DNA of 64,000 nt from Paragonimus westermani (Eukaryota > Platyhelminthes > Trematoda > Plagiorchiida > Troglotrematidae). Below the pieces are notes generated by a model, which was given only the letters and a program-made list of their open reading frames with translations, was not told the DNA's origin and did no database searches. The first letter of the stretch is position 1. Every line of letters starts with the position of its first letter. Positions 23,633-38,600 of the stretch are shown here, piece by piece. The stretch is from NCBI GenBank assembly GCA_008508345.1, contig QNGE01000120.1, positions 312,968-376,967 on the forward strand. The letters run 5' to 3'. The position numbers and the translations under genes are program-made.

Positions 23633-26600
23633 CTGAACAGGATGGATAAAGCGAGAGAAAAGAATGAAACATTTCTTTATGTCCAACATGAAGGGTATGG
23701 AAAATCTGTTAAGCAACACCTAAAAAATGGATTCGACGGAGATAGTTCTGGTAACACACTACTACAGTGATTTTACTGTCCTCAGATTCCATTGTTTTTG
23801 AAGTAAAATAGATCAATTGACCGACGGATTTCACGGAGCTTCAGTGTGAGTTTAATAGGTGAATGAAAATACCCGTGTAATTTGATTTGAAAGTAAAACC
23901 AATGTGAGCACTTCAGAAAAAATAAGTTGATTCAGCAAAGTTTTGCTGCTGTAAAAATTGAGAAGATTACACCCCTTTATATTATCACAAAAATGTATAT
24001 TTGATAAAGTTTTTTTCCTAGGTTAAAATTCAACACACTGGGATGAAATAAGTTAAACAGCTAAATGGAGAATGCACTTTTGACTCGTCATCTTTAGCTG
24101 GTCGGGCATATGTGATCTTAATTTACCCTCCTAGCACACTGTCGTGCGGCAGGCGATAACAAACCGACAACTTGTGCTAGAGAACTGTTCAGTTATTAGT
24201 TGGCCTATGGAGGTTGATGATAGGTCGGTTTTAATGGCAGGAATGTTGTTGTTGCTAAATAGAACTGACAGTAAAGTAGTTTCCATCAATAAGACATTTT
24301 GTGAAGCAGCTTAAGAGCTCTCTAGCGAGTGCTTTTAAACTTTTTTACAGCTGTGCTGTAAGAATGTTTTCATCGCCTTCATTATACCCGTTTTCTATTG
24401 GACTCTGGAGTTTTTTGGATGAAAATCTCTTTTGCATGCAGCTCAGAGTTTGCTTCTTCTTTGATAAGTGAAAACTGAAAATGGTTGTCAATCAGTAAGT
24501 ACTGCTGTCGAAGATGTAGAAGGCGATGATGGTCTGCAAAATCTAGCGTGTTCGCATTCCGAGGAAGTCCAATCCTCACTATCCACCATCAGCTGTACCC
24601 GTAAGTGACTTAGAATGAAGTCAAAAATGTGACAGATACGTAAGCAGGTATACATGTGTAAAGAAAGCATACTACGCAATCAACACAGATTCATGAAAGT
24701 TTGGGCACCTCACATCTGCCGGTCTACCACTGTCTGCGATATTCCATCACACCAAACCGCTTTTTCAGCCAGTGATCAGGGTGGCCGCGAACAGGTGACT
24801 ACTAACCTTGCCAAAAGAGTAGACAAGGCATCCTGAATTTGCAAATAAGTCATCATGTGGCCACCTTATGACTTCTTAAAACCATCAGTAGTTGCATGAG
24901 CTTATGCTCAGTGTGATAGACGCTAGTTTGAGTCATTCACCGCCGCAAACCGGGCGGTTTAAAAGTCATCGTTACCTGGAGGCAGTTTTAGGTACCCTGT
25001 TATCTTAGTATTTCACAGAATAATTTATATTTGAGAGTGTACAGTTTCAGTGTGAGCAATGAAACCAAGCAGACACAAATGATTGCATGGCCTGGGTCAG
25101 TATGGTTACTTTTGAATGGCAGTCAGCCTTCAGAGGAGTACAGCTCCAGAAAGTTGGGATCAGTATGGTCAGTTGGCGCTTGTGGTAGAGTCGCACAGAG
25201 CGACCTCCGCATACAGTGTTGTTTTTCCGCTGAAATGATAAACTCTTCATGTATGTTCATTGAGACGCGCGTTGCCACTGTCATTGAGTCATACGTGAAC
25301 TGCAAACGCGCCTTCTGCTTCCTTCGTAGAATGAGTAATATTTGCGAGCATATCAACAGCAAAGAAGGAGAGGCCCAACGGCTTCAGTTATCACAAAAGA
25401 TCAAACGTGACTCAATGGAAGACGACTTTTGAGGCCTGTGAAGCTTGTGCAAATCTCGAACGCATTCCTAACCGATTTTGTCAGAAATTATTCAAAATAC
25501 TAAGTTTTGCAACATGCAAAGGGCTTTTACTTGCGGTTTGATCGAACACGCTTTGTTTGACTCATATCAGCGCGATTCCCGTTCCAGTTTGATGGCGATA
25601 TTGGATTTCATTGCCAGCAAAAACTATGAGGGAAAACTACTGATACACAGCCTTGTGGAAGAGAGACTTTAAGGAAGTGGGAACAGTGTAATTGCAAGTG
25701 CGCTTTTGGGAGAACCGAGACATAAAAAGTTCAAACTCAAGGGAGCGACTTTCACGAATACTTGCTGACAGACAGTGCAAGCATTTGCAGGGCCTGTGTT
25801 GACCAGACGCCTTTGGCGAGGTTAATCACAATATTCCACAGTTGTCCAATAAAGCCAGAACTAGTCATTTAACTAAGAACCAATTAAGAAAAATACATAA
25901 CCGGGAGTCGCTTGCATCAAAATCTTTGTCTTTCGAACATAATCGGCAACATGAATTATCATTCACGATTTATGTCTGTCCGTAGTGTTGGATGAGCCGC
26001 TTCCAGTGGTGCTGCCCACTGCATTACCGGTCCACCAGCGGGCACTTGCACATAATCAACTTCACTGACTCCCATGCCTTTTTTCTGGCTCTGATCATCC
26101 AGCCGTTAACCTCGAAATGGTGGTTCTTATAACTATCATTCAAAAAGTTCTACTTCTGTACTGTCATTAGGAACACTACGTGGAATGTTCTTTTTTGTTT
26201 TCCACTGTTCCATCCAGTTGTTTGCGCCATTGTACCAATATTTGTCAGTTGGTAATCAGTTATCCACTATGTGTGGACTCCATTCGGTTGTACGTTTTGT
26301 ACAGCTACTAAGTATAACTTACGGTTATTTACGTATGGAATAAACAAATCGTGAATACACAGGAAGTGTTTACTACAAACCGAAAAATAACACCACTCCC
26401 TCAAGGAGAAAATAAGTTCACAATTATCAGTTTGAACCAATAGGGGATTTTAGCCTTCTCAGTCAGTCTATTCTGAAAAGCTACACTAGGCTCGAGTTTT
26501 GATCTTGTTACAGCTCGTCGGAAGATGCGCACACGTTTCCTGTAGCCAAGAGTTGACTTCCGACCATGCTTCCATGAGTCATTGTTGTTGACCACTACGC

Positions 26601-29600
26601 TAACGACTGCGGTTGAATTGTCGCGTACAAAAGTTCAGGCATATTCGCTGCTCAATTTTCCCGATCGCTTAAAGAAACGATTCAGTATCCATCCTCTCAA
26701 GTCCAATCGATAACCCCTGTTCAGGATTCCTACTTTGGGTGAAGCCGCAGATGTCGTCAGCCCAAGCGTGTGCCGGACGTTAACTAGAGGTCATGGAAAG
26801 AATGTGTAGTAATGACGAATTCTTTCTGAAAGCATACACTGAAATATCTGTCATAGGGAGAAATCTGCAATCATGAGTCAGTGGTATTCTACTCGTACAT
26901 TTCACAAATCTGTGGCTAAGGGCAAATGACTTCATATTTCTGGTGATCGCATCAGCGGCAAAAATGAGAGGATTTGTGATTGACCTACGCCGAAATATCC
27001 GGCTGGAATGTACCAACAGTTATCAAAATTATCAGGGACGAAACTTCCAGTATACTTTGCAGTCGTTCCACCTAGTTCAAGTTCATTGTCATTCTCACGT
27101 GAGCGAGAGTCAAACTGCAGATTTTATGGCCCAGAAAACGGCATAACTTGTTTCATGACGGTGGTGTGAATAGTATCGGTTGGCTGACCGTGTGCCTTCC
27201 TTAAGGTGTGATAGCTGCCCATTCACCCAGAATTATCGATCTGGCAGTGAGCCTGTACTTTTTGGACGATTTCATCTGGCATCATCCACACTTATCTCAG
27301 GCTCTCAGTTTAACTTAACGGGCCCATGTAGGTTGGTTGCATCTGTATCTTGTGTGTTATTTAGATCACAAGTCTAATATTCTGGAATGAACAATCGGTC
27401 ATAACTTTTCACATTGTGAGAGATGGGCAAGGTGACTATCAAAAGAAATACTTCACGACAATAACGCGGAGTCACTTCTGGGTGTTGTCTAAAATTCTTA
27501 TAATCAAGTCATTGTAACGTGTTGCCATCACATACGTCAGCCGTCCAAGTTGTGCTCACTCTGTGACCGAAAGATGTCCATGCTCACTGGTGTCGTACAA
27601 CCCATGATCTAAAAAAATGACCAGGGGGATAACTCAAGCACCTCAAAAAGAACAAAACGATGGAAATGGCTGTTTCGTCATCACTTATACTTCTGTTCTC
27701 TGCACTAGCTAACAATATGGGTGACGCGTGGAAAGACGATAAAATCACTGGATGTGACAATCAAATAAGCAGACCGCAATTATTCCCCACTCCCGGAGGA
27801 CAAGGCAAACGCATTATTCCGAGTGTCTGCAAACCCCATCCAACTATTAATTCTCCATCTCTAGTAGTACCCACACTCAAGTAGAGAACGCGACTGAACC
27901 GATACGTATCCTTAGCAAACGCCCTACGGCAGTGGTCTCTGAAGAACATCTCCCGCCAGTCTTTCCATCAGCTAGACTTGAATTTCACAACATTAGGTGG
28001 GAAGACTGTCTACAATAAGAAAGATGCACATGCTATGTGCGAGAAATTACTTTGGGGTGCACATGAAGATCTTGGTCAAAGTAACTTTCTTCCTATGCTA
28101 CCACTTAAAAACTTTATCCAAAACGCGGACAAGCCTGGCCTCTGCATCCACGTATTCAACCTATGTGCCGGCGCACCGCCTACGAAAGGCTGCCGTTCAT
28201 GAAGAAAATTAACTTCCCCTGAAAAATTCAGATACCGCCGTGGAAGAAGCAATAAATCCATCTAATATATGTTACTATCATGCTCCGTGGGCCAAGAATT
28301 TGGAATTCAACGATATAATCATCTCCTGTTAGCTGTCAACAACATGCTGCAGTCGAACTACATATCTTCAGGACAGAACCGTATATTCCATCTTGGTACT
28401 CGCGCATCAATCCTGACTTAATAATTTTTGAATGCAACATCCTACTCGCAAGTGATGTAATGATTTGTAACCCTGATCGAAGCTACATGATGGTTAGGGC
28501 AATAATAACATATCTTCCAGAATAAAGTAATCCGACCGCCAACCGTCTCTGCTTTTGAAACAAGTTCACAAAGGTTATCCGCACGTTAACTATTCTTAAC
28601 AATTGCGGATTTATCCAGCCGTTTTACAACACCTCCTATCACTAGTGGAATTTTTAAAAACAAAACTTAGTGACCTACACCCCATCTTTATACTGGGTTC
28701 TCTAAAAATTGCAGCACACGTGCGGTTAACGTATACAAACTTCACTAGAGACAGTAAATGCAGCATATCCGACAACCCTGTCTGTCACCTTCAAAATCAA
28801 CTTCACAAAAACTATCGGCTGAGAATTCTTCCTTAAAAATTTCATGTATAACGAGGGAGAAGAAACTTGGTGCATTGTATCATCTGTGAATGTCAGAATA
28901 AATACGTAAACTATAGACAGTGTCGATAACACGTTTACCCACAACTGGATTTACGGGGTCAGCTGAGTGTACACTTTCTACACGAATGTGTACTATAACC
29001 GTGTCACGTTAGATAGTTTTAATTTGGTGCATTCTGACTCAATTAACCTTTTGAGTTGGCCGCGGACAGAATCCGACCAGGCATTCAAAGTGTGTTGACC
29101 CGCGGCCCAAACCTTTCAAGACGCCAAGTTTAGGCAGTAGGTATCTGTGCCAGAAGTTCTGAACAGTCTAGCTTACCGTTCTGGTTTCAAACAAATTCAA
29201 GCAACACTCAGGTCTTTTCCGTTTACAACGCCACGACTTACGGGACTTTCGGTGATTAGACATTTCATTTAGTTCGTGATAACATTACCAACTTCACTTA
29301 TCATGTGTGGATGATTGTGGACCCGATTGCACTCAATGACGTAGCCTCCGGCTTTCTTCTAAAAGTGTGCTGTAAACGTAGACGTCAGGTGACCTTTTAA
29401 GAACCGTGAAAGTTTGACTAGATTGACAAAAACGTTGACAAAATTATGATTAAAATGACTGTTGACTGGTTCCGGTCACGTTCAGCGTGATATTCTGTTA
29501 TCATCCGTTGTGAATAGCGTGTAATTTATCATACCATTATCTTCTTCTGAGTTCTTCCGTGATACTCATCCCTCAAGCATTTGCTTCTGTGTACATGATC

Positions 29601-32600
29601 ATGAAGTGTTGCGGCACATTACTGAGCTTACCAGATGCTCAAGTTTTGTATGACTTTTTCCTGTTTTCCGTCGCTCCTGAAACATACACATAGCTCCTTA
29701 ATTAAATCAAATCACACTCAATACTGAAATTCCAGGTATACATCGAAACTCGCCTGATAACTCCCGTGCACGCAACTACATATGAATTGTGCTATCTTCC
29801 GCTATGCTCAATTGGAAGAAATCAATCGCCATTCCTTAGCTACACTTACCAACCTAATCTCAAAAACACGAGGGTCGGAGTGCAAATTCATAGTCAGACA
29901 ATGACGCGCATTACTGATGGGTTTTAGTAAGTGCAACACTCAGGTCTAGTGCTACCCTGAGAAACGGGTGAGCCGAAAGATCTATCCAAATGCAAGGACT
30001 ATGATCAAATACGGGTGGGGTTGAATTTGCAATAATCATAACCTCCGAATTTCAATGCAAACTACAAGTAAATTTCAGTCTTTTCTTTTCCCCACGTGGG
30101 TGGGATCGCTATCCTTTAGTATTCTCAGAATTTCCAAAGAACTAAATAGTTTCTGCATTCTCTGATCCTGTAAAGCTAAATTTTAATTGTTCTTCTCGTC
30201 ACCTCGCCATCTATGTTTCATCTTCCAACTACGCTACGTGAGCAACACAGAAAGACAGCAAGCATTCCAGAATGGAAAGTTGGTTACTCCTTTCCATAAA
30301 AATTAATGGTACTGTTGGCTTAGAAAAATACACAAAAAGCAGACCAATGCTTTAACACAAACGGAACACAGAACGAAGACTATTGTGCAGTAAATATGCG
30401 CTCAGAAGGGAATTTTCATTAGTTTGCTTGTGAAATAATGTTACTGCGGAACTGTCAGTCCAAACACAGAATAAGTCTGACGAACATGTCATATCAGCCT
30501 TAGATTTGATAGAAATTAAACGATCATCCGGGATCCGTTTGTCAACAGTCAACTCACTAGTCGCTGTTTGGTTGGACTCTGACTGTGTTCACTGAATCAC
30601 CCGCAGATGAGATGTTCTTGTCTATGTAGACATGTTAGGACTCAGACAAAAGCAGCGTATTTCTATAGTACTCAAGCCGAGCTGGTTGCAGTGACATGTT
30701 TGACGATATCGATTTTTGGACTTGACTGTCCTAGCCTCCAACTCTAAAAGAAGTCTGATTACACGATTTGTTTTTCTACCCACGGTATAAAAAAACAGTG
30801 GACTAAGACCGGAAGTGTATGAGGAGGTTGAAACAGCATACCATCTGCCGCCAACCAATAGGTGCACGAGCTCGGTTCATCAAAAAATATTTTGCCTATC
30901 GTTCTTGTTCCAAACTCTACTTTGGCTCTTCATGTACGAACTGCTACAAATTACCAGTGAGGTTTATAAATTCTTTCATGACCGTACTTCAACAGTCAAT
31001 TTCGTGTGATCAGGCAGTTCTGATGATGAGAGTGTTCAGTTCTGCTTTGTTTTACACTATTCGCAACATCACCTTCAAACGTTCCCGGTGGAAGCTGATA
31101 ATCATTTGGAAATACTGCCTTCTTTCCAGAATATGTAAGTGAAGTAAGGGAATCTCCGGTTTACACCTATGAACTAGTTCCTGATGTTATTACACAGCAC
31201 TTTAGGCTTTCGACATTGTACTCTGGTCACCAAAACATCTGCAGGACGGTTGCTCACGAGCAATTAACTAGTAAATCGCGTCCAGTTCATCGAAAATTAT
31301 GTGGACATGCAGACTGGTCAAGCAAGGAACAGAGTCTCCTACACCTTTTGTCCACCTACATGCGACAGTTGTTGTATTGTATCGCACAATCTTTGTATAT
31401 TTGGAAGATACATTTGCACAATTATCATAATGTCTATTGGATATTCTAACTTCGTGATTCGACTATGATCCAGCTTCGTAATTCAACCATGTGTAGTTCA
31501 TTTGTTCGTATTGTTGATGAAGGTTCGTCTCTAACTCTGTTTGGCTTTGTTGAAGTCGCGTTGCATTGGTTCTTCAACTCAAGGAGATCGGCAGTATATT
31601 GTCTTACCTAAAATGCCCAAAGTAGTAACATCAGGTCCGGTTCGATCTTAGTGCTACCGTTCGATGGATGGCAGAGAAGACGGCAAGAATGCCATCCCTC
31701 TGAATTTGCATCGCTTTTACTTAGACCTCGGTTTTTCTCACAAAATGTGGGCAACTTGATGTTTAGTGTTTCGAGTGGTCAAACAGTATTCCATCCTTCT
31801 TCGTTGTTTCACGTTGGTGTCAGCGCAAAACATTGACATATAGCAATCATTGGTTATACTTATCCTGTTAGTCGCCCAGAAGTGTATTCCAACAAACTGA
31901 AGTCATAGACCGTCAGTTTTTATTCATAAGTTAACAAATGGAATAAACCTTACCTGCTCCATATCAGTGGGATCAGATTTTGCCAGTCTTTCAGCATATG
32001 GCAGGGTGGCTTCAACAAGCCGATCATGAAAGTTGTTCGCGGCCTCCCGACACTTCATCAAATAATTCTGCGATCAAAGTTCCGTTAAGGAAATGGCAAC
32101 AAGTAATTTCCTTAGTATGAACATGAACTCAATATTTAAAACGAATGGGGTGTTGTCGCAATTTGCACACACACTGATCACTAAATGAGATGAATATATT
32201 TTATTTCTGGAAGAGTGATATAAATAATAAGTCACGAACGGTGAAGGCTGATCTGAACTGAAATAACTTCGTTTTTCTCATTGGTTTGTGAAAATTATCA
32301 AACCATTGCTGTTTGACGTAAACCTGACCAACACTACCCATCGTTTTATTCTAGGCTCTCCAAGAAAAACATCAGATCTTTCAAAAATTGCACAGGATAC
32401 ATTGCTCTCGAAATGTTGGGGTCATTGAAATCGGTTTATCGATTGATAGTAGCAACAAAATGTAATTTCATTTAGGTCCCTTTGGGTTGAAAAATGCATG
32501 CATTTAACGTACATCATATCGTATTCTTTAGTCCTATTGTGGCTTAACAAAAATAAATTTCCAAGTAAGTACGGTATAGCTATGCAGTAATCGTTTTGGT

Positions 32601-35600
32601 TAATAAAGAACTTGTGGGTAAACAGATAAGATTAGAGCATTCACAAAACAGAATTTTACTGATGAAATCATTCATCCTAACCTGACTGCCCTCGAGAAAG
32701 TATGCAACCATCTCACGAATATTTCTTTCAAACTCAGTGCATACTTCTTCGATTTGTTCCGAAATAACCATTTCATTTGCCATCAGATGATCCCACAATT
32801 CGTGAATCTTCTCGCGATAATCGGCAAGAATTTCTTCCATGACACTTGTCTGAGTTTCGTGAATAGATTCCAAACGGTGTAGTGCCTATAAGAAAGGACA
32901 TGTTTAATGAAGAAAAATTTGATAGGAAAACAAATACACAAAAAGCACAATCTTATGGCGACGCATTAGCACAAGATAATTTCATCTGTCTTGAGCAAAA
33001 CTAATCTGGCAGTTGCGTTTTTCGTTCTGTATTCAAAGTCACAAACCTGAACATTGCGCTTTCTGTAAATACTGCCGGGCGTAATTTTTAATGAATGATT
33101 TGTTAAGCTGTTATTGTTACCATAAGAATATCTCGTGTACTTTCTCATGTTGTTTGAATTCCATGTACTGTGCTGAACTTTATGCACTCAGAAAGATAAT
33201 GCGAGGTTTGTTCGGACACAAGGCATAAACTATCATCGCAATGGCTTCATCCTTAGAAATTCGTGTACACATTTTTTACCGAATTTATCGAGCACAAATC
33301 AGCTGCACGTGATAATAGCCATATGTAAACCAGAACGTTTCCTAAAGAAATTGGGAAAATGCCTCGATTATCACAACTGATTGCGCTTACTTTTTGTTTG
33401 TAGTCCAGAAATTCTTCAATGAGTTTCATTCCAGCCATTCGATCTGCATTTTTTACGTCTTTTAAGGCCACCCGTAAACAACTCTCTTCGTGTTGCCGTT
33501 TTGTATGCTCTTCCAAACCGAACTGGAAAAGCATACGACAGCTATCTGCCAGCTTGTCTCGATACGTGTTTTTCAGTAACCAGAAAATGCATGGGTTAAA
33601 GGAGTGGCATTTGATGTTTACAATTTTCAATTAAAAAAGTACTACTTTAAAATAGCAGTAAGTTTTTCTTCAGTCTAAAACCCGTATTCACATGTCAGCC
33701 TTCATTTACACATCCAATAAAAAGCCCATAAATTACGAAATATTCATCTTAGAAAATCAGCATAGAAGTGGAAAATGTAATACACAATTTCATGCATTTC
33801 GTTTTAATGATGGAAACTTAGCCCACTGTCGTCACCCTGCCCACCTCATTGTCAACTCGCGACATTGCTGAACCCCCCGAAGTTGGTTTATTTGTTTTCT
33901 ACAACAGAACTACCGAGTGTACCCACATTCCTTCTCCATCAACGTTCCTCAACAGAGTCTGATCCACGTTTCTTTGTGTCAAAATGTTGCATATGAACGT
34001 CTGTGTGTACTTACGTGACATGATCATTCAAAAATATTTTCGGAAAGCTTGAGGTAACTTAGAGGACACAAAGCCAATAAACTCCAAAAATACGGAGGCG
34101 TAAGATTCCTGATGCAATCAGTTGCCCTAGTGGCTTCCAATCAAATCGTTTTATGACAAAACTACACAGACTTGCCCATTGACCGTATCGGTGCTCACTT
34201 TTTGGATGCTAACACCAACTGTTTTCTCTTCAGTTACCAATTCCACAACCCCAATCGCATACTGTCAAAAAATAATCTCAAAAACCTGTAAATTTTATTA
34301 ATAGTAAGTGTGACTAATGCATCACCTCCATTTGAGGGACCACAGTCCGCCCCACGACCTCTAGTAGTGAATTTTGAAATCTGATTCCAAGCCCATATCA
34401 CGGACGTTTTACTTTAATCATGCCCCTTACAGGTGTACTCAAGTTGAACAGTTGAGATTGTGGGCTGAGCAAGCAAGGTTTTTCTCACAACTCCGAAGAT
34501 GCTTCTAACACTGCACTGTTTCTGCTAACCTCACTTAAAATGAGAAGACCGAGTACTCTGGCATGTTGTATTAACGTAATGCAATATTTATGAACGAAGG
34601 TTAAACTAGATTTATCTTGCAATTGTACAAACGAGGTATGGAGGTATGTAAATAGCACAGATATTACTGGAATTTCTTAAAATGTTTAACTTTATGGTTT
34701 GTGGGATAAACCATCAGTATGACGGAAAATACGGATACATATAACTGAAGAAGAAGACGAAAAATGGGTACATCCATTACCAGGATATCTGCAACACTAG
34801 AACAAAACGTTTGCAAACATAGGTGGTGGATTGCGCCGTTTACTTATGAACGAATTGGTAAACCTGGGCTTGCTCCTACAAACCACAGAGGAAGTTTCCT
34901 TAAACTTTGAGTCTGTGTCCAACTAGGAGCATATAGTTATATGTGCAAAACGAGCAGGTGTTGACCGTCAAGCTCACCACCAGCGTCCCGCGTTTCGAAT
35001 TAGTTCATTTGTCTCCTAAACACAGTTCATACAATAACTATGTAAGCATACGTGAAAAACTGTGGAGAATAACAGGCGCAGTATGACCACTCGAGACCTC
35101 CCGCTCGGGCCACGTTTTAGTGAACCGTTTCACACATAACCCTGCAAGGTTGTGTGGTGGTTATGTGGGGTGTTTTGGATGCATTTTATCACGGGTGGTT
35201 TACAAACAACTAAAACGTCGGTTTCTTGCAACCCATTGTTTTATGTTCCGTTGTTTTCTACAGAAATGAGATAATTGTTGTTTAGTACTGCTAAATAAAG
35301 AACAGTGGGGTTGTAACGTTACAAGTACTTCGGTTTCACTCACTTAATTGAGTGGATGTAAATATTTGCCGCGAGATTTAACAAATGCGAAATTTACACT
35401 TGAACGGAATTCACAGAAAGGATATTGTTCCACGATCTCACCAACAAGTGGTAACGAAAGAAATCGTTGGCTATCTGGATCAGCATGCAGAATTGATTCG
35501 TATAACGAGTCGCCTTCAACCTCATCAACGAATGCGCTAGCGTGATATTCAGCTTCTCGTCTACGTTTTTCACAATGCTCTTCAAGTTCGAGACTTTCGC

Positions 35601-38600
35601 GCATTTTCTCATTAAACTGATCCACTGTCATTTGGTACTTCATGTACGCTGCATGTCTCTAAACAAAGAAATCGCTTAAGGTGGTGCAGTTATGAATCTT
35701 CAACAAATAACCACGATGGATTTGCCAGTCACACTCGCATTTAAGTCGGTTTGTTCTTTGCACATCGAGGTCATGTTGTCGAGTATTCATTCATGTAAGT
35801 CAATTAACAGCAATAGTCAGGAGGAGTGTTTTCATACCAGCAACAACAAGCGTGTGCACATGTTGATTTGCGCAAACTCTAATACACAAACAGGTGTGTG
35901 TACTGTTTAAATGTGTTTTAAATAGATCTGAGCATTTGCTTGTCTTCCAGCCTCTCTTTTTACGCTACCCGTCAACAGACTGCTGAAAAGGGCTACATTT
36001 TACCTACTGTGGTAATAAGGACGATTTCTAATTTGAAGTGGAAATTTGATTTTAAACGTCCGAATCGTGTTCCACACAGGCCAGCAGAGCTATTATTCTG
36101 GTTTATTCCTCATGTTTTCAGTGGACAAACTAAGCATAGGTATATTATTCATACACCTAAATTGGCCAGTAATTTGCCGGGAAGAAACTCAGTGTCAGTC
36201 CACTATATTGCAACGAAATTTTAGATATAGACTAGTGGGTGAACTAGTACTTAACGGACCTCTCTTCATTAGCTACCTCCGGTGGACAAAGAGGCCCGAT
36301 TTAGTAAAAGCTGTTTTACAATCTGTCCATGAAAGCGATGTCAATAAGTTAAGATTTTCAAAACCATCGGTTTTACGAGAAGCTTCACGAAGGTGCTGAG
36401 TGGAATAAAGTTGCTTTGTACTTCGAAAAAAGCGTTGAAAACACATTACTTTGATTACAGTTTCAATCTTTAGATAAATTGTTCAACTAACCTCTCTTAA
36501 AAAGAAACACTATGGCCAAAGCTCATTCTTGTGAAAGCTTGTCGGGAGTGCCTATCTCAGCTCTGACCGAGGCTTGAATCCTGACCGGCTTGAAAAGCCT
36601 TTTCCAGCTTAAACTTCACGTGAGTATTTTCATCTGAATTCTCCACCACTTCACTCTAACTGGTAAGATCGACTCAATAGAGTTTGGTTAATTTTTCCGC
36701 TCGCTGCATGTCGTTTCTAACATTTTGAATAAAATTCTGATTTGGACCTGACTTTATTTGACAGGGGTGGAGAGATTTTTTAGTACAGCGCAAAACAGAA
36801 ATCTGTACTACGACTTATTTTAGGACATACAGAAAAAACTGCAGTCAGACCTACCATGTGTTCACGAATTCGTTGATAATCCAAATACTGTAGTTCTGAT
36901 AGAAATGCACATACGTAAGACTTATAATTAGGGTCGGTTGTCAATGGACATCCCTCCAACGTGAGTGAATTTAGACTTCGGAACTGTCTTAAGTACAGCA
37001 CCTGTGAAAAATATCAAGTATTTTTCAGTTAAATCAAAATGTACCTTCTTGTGGAATTATACATATCCATTTTCTTATATACATGTACACACACCACGTA
37101 TACACACATTTCTGTGCGCATACACGTATGTATGGCTGGTCTCCACGTTGAGTGATTTCCGATAATGATAGACAAAACTGTCAGGAACATATGCAGATAA
37201 ACCTCACAATATCCGTTACATGCTCAGTGGCGTTTCTCAAGACAGCGTGAACCGTCTAGAAGGTAATCAGTATGCGTACTAGCAATGAAACAGAGCTGGT
37301 GAGTCGTCTCAGACTGACTTAACAGTCTTCCAGGGTTATAATGTTGTTTTGTTTTTTTACACGTTGATAGTCTGAACCAATCGATCTGAAACGTATCCAG
37401 ATAAATTACTAGTTTCTCTGTAATTCTCAAGAAGTGATGTCAGTGTGTACATAAACTGTCGATACTCGTCAAGAAGCTTGGATAAAAAAAATTTACGAAG
37501 GACCATCCCAAAGCTTCTGTAGTTTTCCACCTACCAAGTAGACTTGGGGAAACAGATGCTACCTGAAAATTTTCTGATCCAAACACATCTTAAATAAACA
37601 CAACTTTATTGTAACACTGTGTAAATTCGTACGACGGTTCTACTGAGCAAGAGACGTGTAAGCGGACTGAATGTAGATAACATGTCATCTCTATCGTAGC
37701 TACAGTTTTTGGCGAATAGAAAAACACACAGGGTGGTCAAACGCCGGGGGATTAATTGATCACTGACGGGGCGATGAACGCATTGTATGAAACTGTATGA
37801 CTGGAAAGCGTGGTATGAGACCGCGATGTTTATGTTATAACACATAAACCTGGCGCCTGTGCTAACAAGCAGTTTGTTCAGCCGTCGCAACTTTCGCAGC
37901 AGTCTGTCAATCGTACCCACATTGAACAGGCAAGTATATTCACCCTCAACATTACAAAGTAACATTTCATCAATCTCCAGTTTAATACCAGAGGGTTGCG
38001 ATAGGCAAGTGCGATATAAACGTAGGTCAGTAGAAGTAAACACGACAACAATTTTGGTGGCTTATTCGAACTATGCACACTTGCGTACCCACATGTAAAC
38101 ATACATTCACTTATTTTGCACTGATACGTACATCGGTCAGGTTAGCGAGAAGATTTTTACCCAAAGATAAATATTTCAACTTCTTCAGTGAGCACAAACC
38201 CTCGATTTTTTTAATCTGATTGCTAAACAGACTAATGTCTTCCAAGTTCTGCAAATCTTCCAGGTTTTCAATTTTTTCTATCCGATTGAATGACAAGTCT
38301 GCAAAAGAAAAACGAAGACGATCTATTTTTGACTCGTGCTTTGGGTTATGATCGCCAGTCAACCATTTGCATTGACATAAATTTGTCCAGCATAACAAAT
38401 AAGAAAATCAATCATATATGCACCGAATGATTTTCTGGTTCAGACTACTATTTATTATCTTGCCCGTTTCGTTTTAGACTACAGCTGTTGCCAAGATCGG
38501 TAGTACAGTGAATATAGGCTGCCTCTTACAAGCGCCTTCCATGCGGTGGTATATCGCTGGTCAGAAAAACATACAGATAGGCTCGCAACACGCGTTCTGC

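Noticed and set aside
25031..25432. 133-codon open frame as an exon of a nested gene in the DRC3 intron
   Set aside because: No recognisable domain, and other frames on both strands are equally open.
37606..38043. 145-codon open frame in a DRC3 intron as a separate gene
   Set aside because: No motif, no start or splice context, and the flanking exons join perfectly without it.
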